Assembly: GCA_014804185.1 (NCBI GenBank)
Contig: JAAVAG010000105.1
Coordinates: 1 to 6,547, forward strand
DNA: 6,547 nucleotides
Reading direction: 5' to 3'
Origin: Lachnospiraceae bacterium
GTDB taxonomy: Bacteria; Bacillota; Clostridia; Lachnospirales; Lachnospiraceae
Numbering within the stretch: position 1 is the stretch's first letter; each line of letters starts with the position of its first letter. The translations under genes were made by a program, and so were the position numbers. A model generated the notes under the pieces. It was not told the DNA's origin. It worked only from the letters and a program-made list of their open reading frames with translations, and searched no databases. Below, one piece after another: positions 1-5,747 of the stretch.

Positions 1-967
1 CCGGCCGATACCGGAACCCGCCTGCTTCCTCCACAAGTTCATTATAATTCGTGCCGATTCTGACTTTAAAATTCTGCGGTTTGCGTATGGCATCTCCCGT
101 CACCGTAACAATGCGCTCCATAAGAGGTTTTCCCTCTGTCAGAGCCGTATGTATCGCCACCACAGTATCCACATTGTCCACAATACATCCAGCGTCCGCA
201 GGAAGCATGGAAGAATTGATCTGTCGCCCGGTGACCGCGTAAATAAGCTGACGCTCCGCTCCCTGGGGATACTTTGTCTTCAGTGTTTTCACTTTTATCC
301 TGTTCTCTGAGGCGGTCAGCTTTTTCAGCCTCTCTATACAGTCTTTCTTATTATCCTCAATAGCGATAATCCCGTAAGCCCGGTCAAACAGCCGCAGGAT
401 CCCTTTCAGTCCGCTGACGACCTTCTCCGGCTCCTCCAGCATGCGCCTGTAATCAGAGGTGAGATACGGTTCGCATTCGGCTCCGTTTACAATCACATAA
501 TCGATCTTCTCCGGCTGTTTGGGGGAAAGTTTGATAAACGTCGGAAAACCTGCTCCGCCCATTCCGACGATGCCTGCCTCTTTCACCCTCTCAAGAATCT
601 CCTCTTTCGCGTATTCCCCCAGAGGCTTGCAGGCAGGATATACCACTTCCTCATACTGCCCGTCATTCTCGATCACAATACTCATCACATTATCGCCGGT
701 CACTACCCTGTGCGGTTCAATCGCCTTGACAGTTCCCGAAACCGACGCATATATGGGTGCCGACACAAATCCCGACGCCTCCGCAATCTTCTGGCCTGTC
801 AGCACGTGATCCCCTTTCTTCACGATGGGCACTGCGGGCGCGCCAATATGCTGTGACAGCGGATATACCAGATCACCCACGGGCATCACTGTCGCAATGG
901 GCTTGTTTTTGGAAAGTTCTTTCCCATCATACGGATGAATCCCACCCGTAAAAGATAATTTTGCCAT
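1..967 (-). CDS. rnfC: Rnf electron transport complex subunit C (RnfC), N-terminal part, cut by window edge
   Basis: RnfC is the peripheral NADH-interacting subunit of the membrane-bound Rnf complex, which couples reduced ferredoxin oxidation by NAD+ to ion pumping. The minus strand is open from an ATG at 967 to the window start, giving 322 codons of an expected roughly 440. The protein begins MAKLSFTGGIHPYDGKELSK, the typical RnfC N-terminal domain, followed by a lipoyl-like stretch (about residues 45-85). The family signatures GMGGAGFPTFIKL (135-147, nucleotide/flavin-binding glycine-rich loop) and NGAECEPYLTSD (161-172) are intact, and YPQGAERQLIYAVTGR lies at 233-248. The SLBB region and the two 4Fe-4S motifs expected at the C-terminus lie outside the window. 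AGGAGG at 976-981 is 8 bases upstream of the ATG and supports the start. In Clostridia rnfC usually opens an rnfCDGEAB operon; the upstream position of the intergenic region fits that, but the other genes are not visible here. Confidence 0.95.
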   Translation of the reverse strand, partial: MAKLSFTGGIHPYDGKELSKNKPIATVMPVGDLVYPLSQHIGAPAVPIVKKGDHVLTGQKIAEASGFVSAPIYASVSGTVKAIEPHRVVTGDNVMSIVIENDGQYEEVVYPACKPLGEYAKEEILERVKEAGIVGMGGAGFPTFIKLSPKQPEKIDYVIVNGAECEPYLTSDYRRMLEEPEKVVSGLKGILRLFDRAYGIIAIEDNKKDCIERLKKLTASENRIKVKTLKTKYPQGAERQLIYAVTGRQINSSMLPADAGCIVDNVDTVVAIHTALTEGKPLMERIVTVTGDAIRKPQNFKVRIGTNYNELVEEAGGFRYRP

Positions 968-975
968 GGAGTATC

Positions 976-981
976 CCTCCT
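976..981 (-). promoter_or_regulatory. Ribosome binding site of rnfC
   Basis: AGGAGG on the minus strand, 8 bases before the ATG at 967. It is a full anti-16S match at good spacing and fixes the rnfC start. Confidence 0.85.
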
Positions 982-1028
982 GAATAAATATTTTGTCGAA
1001 TACCGTCTTAAAATAATATACTATTTTT

Positions 1029-1088
1029 TTTCACAAAATACTACTGGAAACTTAAAAATTATGTTATGATTGTCTTAGTTTTGTGAAA
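1029..1088. repeat. Perfect 10-bp inverted repeat with 40-bp spacer (possible operator pair)
   Basis: TTTCACAAAA at 1029-1038 is the exact reverse complement of TTTTGTGAAA at 1079-1088. The arms are 50 bases apart centre to centre, on either side of the extended -10 at 1062-1070; the right arm runs into the ribosome binding site of the downstream gene. The spacer is too long for a normal terminator hairpin. Each arm contains TTGTGAA/TTCACAA, the half-site of several redox-type repressors. Function is inferred; AT-rich sequence gives such repeats by chance now and then. Confidence 0.4.
1062..1070 (+). promoter_or_regulatory. Extended -10 promoter element for the YprB-like gene
   Basis: TGTTATGAT reads as TGn-TATGAT, an extended -10 with 5 of 6 matches to TATAAT. 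It ends 28 bases before the ATG at 1099, leaving room for a start point near 1077 and a short leader with the ribosome binding site. The -35 region (around 1042-1047, TACTGG) is poor, which extended -10 promoters tolerate. Assigned by eye only. Confidence 0.45.
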
Positions 1089-1092
1089 GGAG
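1087..1092 (+). promoter_or_regulatory. Ribosome binding site of the YprB-like gene
   Basis: AAGGAG, 6 bases before the ATG at 1099. It decides this start; it partly overlaps the right arm of the inverted repeat. Confidence 0.8.
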
Positions 1093-1098
1093 ACACTC

Positions 1099-2202
1099 AT
1101 GTATACCCTCACCAAAGAATTAAAGGACTTTCATATACATTATCCGCTGGAGCAGATTGCCCCGCTGGAGGATATTCTCTTTCTGGACATAGAAACCACC
1201 GGATTTACCGCCAAGAATTCCTCTCTATATCTGATCGGCACGGCTTTCTATGAGCAGGGCAGCTGGTATATCCGGCAGTGGTTCGCGGAAAACGCCTCCC
1301 AGGAAATAGAAATCCTGAAAGCTTTTTCCGAAATGGCATCTTTTTACAAGCATCTGTTCCACTTTAACGGCAATCACTTTGACCTGCCCTATCTGTCGCA
1401 GAAATATGCTCAATATGAAATAACCTGCAATTTTGATACGTTTCAGGGCATCGATATTTATAGGCGCGTATCTGCCTGCAAATCATTTCTGAAGCTGCCC
1501 AACTGCAAGCAGAAAACCGTCGAGAATTATCTGGACATTGACCGTACGGATCCCTTTAACGGCGGGGAACTCATAGACATTTACCGGAATTATACGTCGT
1601 CCCCCACCGACTCTTCCAGAGAGATCCTGTTATGTCATAATTTTGAAGATATCAAAGGTATGCTGCAGATTATCCCGATTCTGTCCTACTGTGATATCTT
1701 TGACGGCAGGGCAAGAGCCAGGAAAGTCCAGGCAAACCAATACAGAGACTTCAGCGGAAATACCAGACGCGAGCTTCTCATGACCCTTGTTCTGCCCGTT
1801 TCGCTGCCCAAACCCATCTCCGCCTATGCAAACGACTGCTATTTCAAGGCCGAGGGAGATCAGGGGATACTGCGGGTACCCATCTTTGAGGAAGAGTTAA
1901 AATATTTCTATGCCAATTACAAGGATTATTATTATCTGCCAGATGAAGATATCGCCCTGCATAAATCCATTGCCTCTTTTGTGGATCATGAGCACCGTAT
2001 TCCCGCCACAGCGGCAACCTGCTATACCCGGAAATATTCTACCTATCTGCCGCAGTGGGATGTTCTGGTAGAACCTTTCTTTAAACGTGACTACCGGAGT
2101 AAGAGTCTGTTTTTCGAACTGACCGACGAACTTAAAAAGGATCGTGCCGCATTTACAAGATACGCCGGTCATGTGCTGGAAATGCTCTCTTCCTCCTATT
2201 AA
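1099..2202 (+). CDS. YprB-like ribonuclease H-fold (DEDD) 3'-5' exonuclease domain protein
   Basis: Predicted cytoplasmic protein of 367 aa with an N-terminal DEDD exonuclease core (about residues 25-205), as in the YprB/RNase_H_2 family. Exo I is FLDIETTG (D30, E32). Exo II is FNGNHFDLPYL (N90, D95). Exo III is CHNFEDIKGM, with H180 and D184 spaced like the Y-x3-D of DNA polymerase proofreading domains rather than the H-x4-D of DEDDh enzymes. All metal-binding acidic residues are present, so it is likely active on nucleic acid; the substrate is unknown. Residues from about 210 to 367 belong to no domain I recognise. They are rich in aromatics (FYANYKDYYYLPDEDIALHK at 270-289) and do not look like the TPR-type tail I would expect in Bacillus YprB. 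No signal peptide or membrane segment is seen. The gene stands alone, divergent from rnfC and convergent with cheR; no yprA-type helicase is adjacent. The family call is firm and the biological role unknown. Confidence 0.85.
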   Translation: MYTLTKELKDFHIHYPLEQIAPLEDILFLDIETTGFTAKNSSLYLIGTAFYEQGSWYIRQWFAENASQEIEILKAFSEMASFYKHLFHFNGNHFDLPYLSQKYAQYEITCNFDTFQGIDIYRRVSACKSFLKLPNCKQKTVENYLDIDRTDPFNGGELIDIYRNYTSSPTDSSREILLCHNFEDIKGMLQIIPILSYCDIFDGRARARKVQANQYRDFSGNTRRELLMTLVLPVSLPKPISAYANDCYFKAEGDQGILRVPIFEEELKYFYANYKDYYYLPDEDIALHKSIASFVDHEHRIPATAATCYTRKYSTYLPQWDVLVEPFFKRDYRSKSLFFELTDELKKDRAAFTRYAGHVLEMLSSSY

Positions 2203-2241
2203 GTTTCCCATGCGAAATACACAATCCACTTTCGACATTTC

Positions 2242-2270
2242 AAAAGGCACAGCCCGACGCTGTGCCTTTT
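2242..2270. terminator. Bidirectional intrinsic terminator between the YprB-like gene and cheR
   Basis: A perfect 12-bp stem, AAAAGGCACAGC / GCTGTGCCTTTT, closes a 5-base loop (2254-2258). The stem is GC-rich near the loop and ends in A4/T4, so both strands present a hairpin followed by a short T run. It sits 39 bases after the stop at 2202 and only 5 bases after the cheR stop, so it can end transcription from both convergent units. The T tract is short (TTTTAT rightward, TTTTG leftward), so leftward efficiency may be lower. Confidence 0.88.
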
Positions 2271-2275
2271 ATCAT

Positions 2276-3055
2276 TCATGCAGGTTTTTCATAATACAAA
2301 GACTTTTTTTTCACATACCCGATGGCTTTATGATTCATCACCTGCTCCGCACTCCCAATAAACAGGATCCCTCCTGCCGCCAGGGACTGGTAAAACTTTC
2401 TGTAAACCCGATCCTTTGCCTCCTCGGTAAAGTAAATCAGTACATTTCTGCAGACGATCAAATTGTAATTGCCTGGATATGTATCTCTCAGAAGATTATG
2501 CCGTCCAAATTCCACCCTGCTTTTGATCTCATCGGAAATCTGATAAAATGCGCCTGATTTCCTGAAGTACCTCCGCTTCAACTCCTCCGGAACAGATAAA
2601 ACGCTCTTTTCCGAATACAGACCGATTTTCGCTTTTTCGATCACCTGTCTGTCAATGTCTGTGGCATACACCTTTATACAGCCAAGGGGCAGATGCCTGG
2701 ACAACGCCATTACCAGCGAATAAGGTTCTTCTCCTGTAGAACACGCAGCACTCCAAACCCGCAGATTTTTGCCGAACTTACCGATCAGTTCCGGTATGAT
2801 CTCCCGTTCCATAACTCTCCACTGTTCAGGATCGCGATAAAACTCAGACACATTGATGGTAAGGTAATTGACAAATTCCTCAAATCTTTCCCGATCTGTC
2901 CGAAGAAGCTGCGCATACCTGTCATATCCGGTTATCTTATGCTTCCCGATCAAAGTATCAATACGCCGTTTCATCTGACTTTCGTGATAAGAACTCAGAT
3001 CAATACCGGTTAAAGCAAAAACCTCTTTCTTGAAATACTCATAATCGTACAACAT
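2276..3055 (-). CDS. cheR: Chemotaxis protein methyltransferase CheR
   Basis: CheR transfers methyl groups from S-adenosylmethionine to glutamates of chemoreceptors (MCPs), setting adaptation in chemotaxis. The 259-aa protein has the usual Firmicute length. The N-terminal helical domain includes TGIDLSSYHESQMKRRID (16-33), the positively charged face that contacts receptors, and TINVSEFYRDP (66-76). The methyltransferase domain has the SAM loop VWSAACSTGEEPYSL (100-114), acidic loop ATDID (131-135), NLL at 187-189, CRNVLIYF (202-209) and the late GGILFIGSAE (228-237). It starts at an ATG 26 bases after the S1 stop with a modest GAGG (3060-3063) only 4 bases before the start, suggesting weak or coupled translation. 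It is the last gene of the leftward cluster, before the hairpin at 2242-2270. No cheB, cheA, MCP or flagellar gene is visible, so its receptors are encoded elsewhere. Confidence 0.95.
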   Translation of the reverse strand: MLYDYEYFKKEVFALTGIDLSSYHESQMKRRIDTLIGKHKITGYDRYAQLLRTDRERFEEFVNYLTINVSEFYRDPEQWRVMEREIIPELIGKFGKNLRVWSAACSTGEEPYSLVMALSRHLPLGCIKVYATDIDRQVIEKAKIGLYSEKSVLSVPEELKRRYFRKSGAFYQISDEIKSRVEFGRHNLLRDTYPGNYNLIVCRNVLIYFTEEAKDRVYRKFYQSLAAGGILFIGSAEQVMNHKAIGYVKKKSLYYEKPA

Positions 3056-3080
3056 ATAACCTCACTGCAGCATGGAACAA

Positions 3081-4214
3081 TTATTCTCCATCCTCCGCTG
3101 CGATCACCGCATCAATATCCACCGGCGCAACATCATCGTCCGCATCTTCCTTTGCCGCTTCCTGCACCAGCATCGCCTTAATGCTGAGACTGATCTTTCT
3201 GTCCGCCTCATTAAAATCAACGATCTTTGCCGTAACGGAATCGCCGATGTGCAGCACATCCGAAGGTTTCTCTACGTGCTCTTTCGCGATCTGGGAGACA
3301 TGAAGCAGTGCATCCACACCCGGCTCCAGTTCCACAAACGCGCCGAAATCCGTCATCCTAGCTACAACGCCTGTCACTTCCGTTCCCACCGCATACTTGG
3401 AAGATGCATTCTTCCAAGGATTGGACTCGTCAAACTTCAGGCTGAGAGCAATTTTGCTGCCGGAAATCTCTTTGATCAGGACGCTTACCTTGTCGCCCAC
3501 CTTAAACACTTTTCTGGGATGCTCCACTCTGCCCCAGGACATTTCGGAAATATGAAGCAGACCGTCCGCTCCGCCCAGATCGATAAATGCGCCAAAATCC
3601 GTCACATTCTTTACAACGCCTTCTACCACATCACCTTCTTTAATCCGCTCAAAGAGTTCTCTCTGCATTTCAGCTTTCTGCGCAGTAATAAGCTGTCTGC
3701 GGTCGCCGATATATCTTCTTCTCTTGGGGTTGTACTCACTTATCACAAACTCAATTTCCTGACCGGCATATTTTCCCAGGTCTTTCTCATAGACATCAGA
3801 GACAAGGCTTGCAGGGATAAAAATCCTCACCTCATCCACTACGACGCTCAAGCCGCCGTCCAGCACCTGATTGACGACCGCTTTCAGCACCTCTTTGCTG
3901 TTGTACGCCTCTTCGATCCGCTTGTTACCTCTGTCCGCAGCAAGACGTTTGTAAGTAAGCAGGACTTGTCCCTCGCCGTCGTTTACTTTCAAAACCTTTA
4001 CTTCCATTGTGTCCCCAACTTTGGCAACACTTGTCAGATCCACGTTCGGCTCATTGGTGTATTCGTTTCTGGTAAGAATGCCGTCCGATTTGTAACCGAT
4101 ATTCAAAATGATTTCTTCTGGTTTTACATCGATGACTGTGCCTTCAACTACTTCGCCAGCGTGTATCGTTTTTAATGAATCCTCCAACATTTGTTCAAAA
4201 GTTAATTCTGACAT
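3081..4214 (-). CDS. rpsA: 30S ribosomal protein S1 (four S1 domains)
   Basis: S1-type RNA-binding protein of 377 aa that helps mRNA engage the 30S subunit. Four S1 (OB-fold) repeats are visible at about residues 18-90, 106-175, 192-260 and 276-346. Repeats 3 and 4 are the best kept: VTDFGAFIDLGGADGLLHIS (204-223) and MTDFGAFVELEPGVDALLHV (287-306). Repeat 2 is more diverged, with a basic YNPKRRRYIGDRR (161-173). An acidic tail rich in D, E and A fills 353-377. The length fits the short Firmicute S1 rather than the six-domain E. coli protein (557 aa). I chose the ATG at 4214 because AGGAGG (4224-4229) lies 9 bases before it; the TTG at 4232 would place that site inside the gene. The start overlaps the ispH stop by 20 bases in another frame, so translational coupling is likely. 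Many Clostridia carry this protein fused to IspH; here the frames are separate. Confidence 0.95.
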   Translation of the reverse strand: MSELTFEQMLEDSLKTIHAGEVVEGTVIDVKPEEIILNIGYKSDGILTRNEYTNEPNVDLTSVAKVGDTMEVKVLKVNDGEGQVLLTYKRLAADRGNKRIEEAYNSKEVLKAVVNQVLDGGLSVVVDEVRIFIPASLVSDVYEKDLGKYAGQEIEFVISEYNPKRRRYIGDRRQLITAQKAEMQRELFERIKEGDVVEGVVKNVTDFGAFIDLGGADGLLHISEMSWGRVEHPRKVFKVGDKVSVLIKEISGSKIALSLKFDESNPWKNASSKYAVGTEVTGVVARMTDFGAFVELEPGVDALLHVSQIAKEHVEKPSDVLHIGDSVTAKIVDFNEADRKISLSIKAMLVQEAAKEDADDDVAPVDIDAVIAAEDGE

Positions 4215-5043
4215 AATTTTGAACCTCCTCAATAATATTACTTGGGGTAGAAGCCCCTGCAGTGATACCCACCAGCCGGACAGATTTAGGTAGTTCTAAA
4301 TGCAAGTCATCCAGTGTCTGTATATAATAGGTGTACGGACACTCCCCGCTGCATATTTCATAGAGTTTCCGCGTGTTGGAACTGTGTTTCCCACCTATTA
4401 CTATCATCGCATCAACAGAAGCCGCTATCTCCCTGGCTTCTGCCTGTCTTTCCTCAGTCGCGCTACAGATAGTATTCACAATACTAATATTATAGTATCT
4501 TCCCCGAAAAATTTCAACTATATCTTCAAATTTATTGTAGTTAAATGTCGTCTGAGACACAAGGCAGATCTTTTCCTCCTGGAAAAGGGCACATGTTTCC
4601 GCCTCCTCCGCGGTTTCCACCACGATCGGTTCCGTGCTGCACCACCCCATGATGCCTTCCACTTCCGGGTGCCTGGGATTTCCTGCGATTACAATCCGGC
4701 ATCCCGCCCCGCTTTCGCGCTGGACGATCCTGTGGATTCTCTTCACAAAAGGACATGTGGCATCCACGCATTCCAGTCCCTGTCTCTCTATCATTTCATA
4801 GATGATCCGCTCCACACCGTGAGCCCTGATAATTATTGTTCCCTCCGTGACCCGGCTTAATGCATCCCTGTCCTCAATGACTTTTACTCCTTTTTCTGCC
4901 AGATCCCGGACGACCTGTTCGTTGTGCGTGATCTGTCCGTAAGTATAAATATTGCCTTTTTTGCCAATCTGCTCATAAACTTTATTTACGGCTCTCTCCA
5001 CGCCAAAGCAAAAACCTGATTTTTTTGCCACGATCACTTCCAT
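4195..5043 (-). CDS. ispH: 4-hydroxy-3-methylbut-2-enyl diphosphate reductase (IspH/LytB)
   Basis: IspH is an iron-sulfur enzyme that reduces HMBPP to IPP and DMAPP, the last step of the MEP isoprenoid pathway. The 282-aa protein holds all three cluster-binding cysteines: C12 (GFCFGVERAV), C97 (DATCPFVK) and C193 (CSATEERQ). Substrate-pocket residues are also present: H40 (THNEQV), H74-region RAHG (73-76), H125 and E127 (GNPRHPEVEG), T166/T167 (SQTTFN), SSNT (221-224) and GASTPS (263-268). The start at 5043 gives the family-typical MEVIVAKKSGFCFGV opening; a GGGGA about 10 bases upstream can serve as ribosome binding site. In-frame codons further upstream run antiparallel-free through cmk and lack family similarity. 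The gene overlaps the cmk end by 10 bases and the S1 start by 20 bases, so it lies inside one operon. The last sense codon and stop read TTT-TGA. Confidence 0.97.
   Translation of the reverse strand: MEVIVAKKSGFCFGVERAVNKVYEQIGKKGNIYTYGQITHNEQVVRDLAEKGVKVIEDRDALSRVTEGTIIIRAHGVERIIYEMIERQGLECVDATCPFVKRIHRIVQRESGAGCRIVIAGNPRHPEVEGIMGWCSTEPIVVETAEEAETCALFQEEKICLVSQTTFNYNKFEDIVEIFRGRYYNISIVNTICSATEERQAEAREIAASVDAMIVIGGKHSSNTRKLYEICSGECPYTYYIQTLDDLHLELPKSVRLVGITAGASTPSNIIEEVQNYVRINF
4224..4229 (-). promoter_or_regulatory. Ribosome binding site of the S1 gene, inside ispH
   Basis: AGGAGG on the minus strand, 9 bases before the ATG at 4214 and within the last codons of ispH. It decides the S1 start and shows that S1 can be initiated independently of ispH. 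Confidence 0.85.
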
Positions 5044-5708
5044 CCGCGCTTTTCCCCGCATATTCTTATAATTTCCGCCGCGACCTCTTCTATTCCCATA
5101 TCCGAGGTGTCCACCAGAACGGCATCTTCCGCCTGACGCAGCGGGGATTCCTCCCTTGTCATATCCCTGTGATCCCGGTCGGCAATCTCTTTCATGATCT
5201 CCTCCAGGCTGCACTCAGTGCCTTTTGCCTGCAGTTCCTCGTATCTCCGCTTTGCCCGCACTTCCACGGAAGCCGTCAGGTAAATTTTTACATCGGCGTC
5301 CGGCAGCACACAGGTGCCGATATCCCGTCCGTCCATGATCACGTCCTCATCAGCCGCCAGCCTGCACTGCAGCTGACGGAGTTTTGCGCGAACCTCTGGA
5401 AACACACTGATCCGCGAGGACATTCTGCTCACTTCCTCAGTCCGCAGCCAGGCATTCACATTTTCACCGTTCAGACAGACGATCTGTTCTCCCTTCTCAT
5501 ACCGGATAGTTACGTCCGCCTTCCTGCACACTTCCTCAATCCTGTCCGTCTCATCCGGCGAAATATTCTCCCGGATAAAATACAGCCCTATAGCGCGGTA
5601 CATGGCTCCCGTATCCACATAAATCAGGTTCATCTTCCGGGCAACCTGCTTAGCTATGGTGCTTTTTCCGGCTCCCGCCGGTCCGTCTATCGCCACATTA
5701 AAACTCAT
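5034..5708 (-). CDS. cmk: Cytidylate kinase (CMP/dCMP kinase)
   Basis: Cmk phosphorylates CMP and dCMP with ATP, recycling pyrimidine nucleotides in the cytoplasm. The 224-aa protein has the family length. It opens with the P-loop IDGPAGAGKST (7-17), then YVDTGAMYRAIG (30-41), the CMP-binding and family signature DGRDIGTCVLPDADVKIYLT (127-146), and the lid with arginines DRDHRDMTREESPL (177-190). I chose the ATG at 5708: GAGAGG at 5716-5721 is 7 bases before it, while an in-frame ATG at 5714 would leave only one base. The start is 39 bases after the stop of the FAD oxidoreductase gene, and the end overlaps ispH by 10 bases. The cmk-ispH-S1 order is common in Clostridia. Nothing unusual is seen. 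Confidence 0.97.
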   Translation of the reverse strand: MSFNVAIDGPAGAGKSTIAKQVARKMNLIYVDTGAMYRAIGLYFIRENISPDETDRIEEVCRKADVTIRYEKGEQIVCLNGENVNAWLRTEEVSRMSSRISVFPEVRAKLRQLQCRLAADEDVIMDGRDIGTCVLPDADVKIYLTASVEVRAKRRYEELQAKGTECSLEEIMKEIADRDHRDMTREESPLRQAEDAVLVDTSDMGIEEVAAEIIRICGEKRGWK

Positions 5709-5715
5709 TCTCATA

Positions 5716-5721
5716 CCTCTC
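5716..5721 (-). promoter_or_regulatory. Ribosome binding site of cmk
   Basis: GAGAGG on the minus strand, 7 bases from the ATG at 5708 and 1 base from an upstream in-frame ATG at 5714. The spacing decides for 5708. Confidence 0.75.
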
Positions 5722-5747
5722 TTTCCGTTTCCGGCCCACTTCCAGTC

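Larger units (their letters stand above)
968..1098. promoter_or_regulatory. Divergent intergenic control region between rnfC and the YprB-like gene
   Basis: This AT-rich stretch of 131 bases separates two divergent genes and must carry control signals for both. For the rightward gene an extended -10 is visible at 1062-1070. For rnfC the minus strand has TATTAT/TATTTT-like -10 candidates around 1012-1023, but no convincing -35 at 16-18 bases, so I do not assign an exact leftward promoter. A perfect 10-bp inverted repeat (1029-1038 and 1079-1088) brackets the rightward -10. No riboswitch-like structure or reading frame was seen. Confidence 0.6.

Noticed and set aside
51..951. Three plus-strand frames (51-242, 519-809, 757-951) opposite rnfC
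   Set aside because: rnfC is open without interruption on the minus strand with its signature motifs. These short frames have no motif or ribosome binding site.
1029..1088. The inverted repeat as an intrinsic terminator or riboswitch stem
   Set aside because: The 40-base spacer contains the likely promoter, the arms are AT-rich and no T tract follows, so neither reading is convincing.
3072..4175. Long open frame (367 codons) on the plus strand opposite the S1 gene
   Set aside because: It is antisense to a clearly conserved S1 gene. The translation shows no domain, is rich in His, Phe and Arg as expected from the reverse of coding sequence, and has no ribosome binding site.
4215..4232. TTG start at 4232 for S1 (six extra residues)
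   Set aside because: The AGGAGG at 4224-4229 would then lie within the gene, whereas it is ideally placed for the ATG at 4214.
4300..4860. Plus-strand open frame of 186 codons opposite ispH
   Set aside because: It is a shadow of ispH, whose cluster cysteines and substrate residues are all intact; no start signal is seen.
5044..5214. Longer IspH with up to 57 extra N-terminal residues inside cmk
   Set aside because: The extra part is Gly/Arg-rich out-of-frame cmk sequence. IspH proteins normally begin just before the GFCFGV motif, as with the ATG at 5043.
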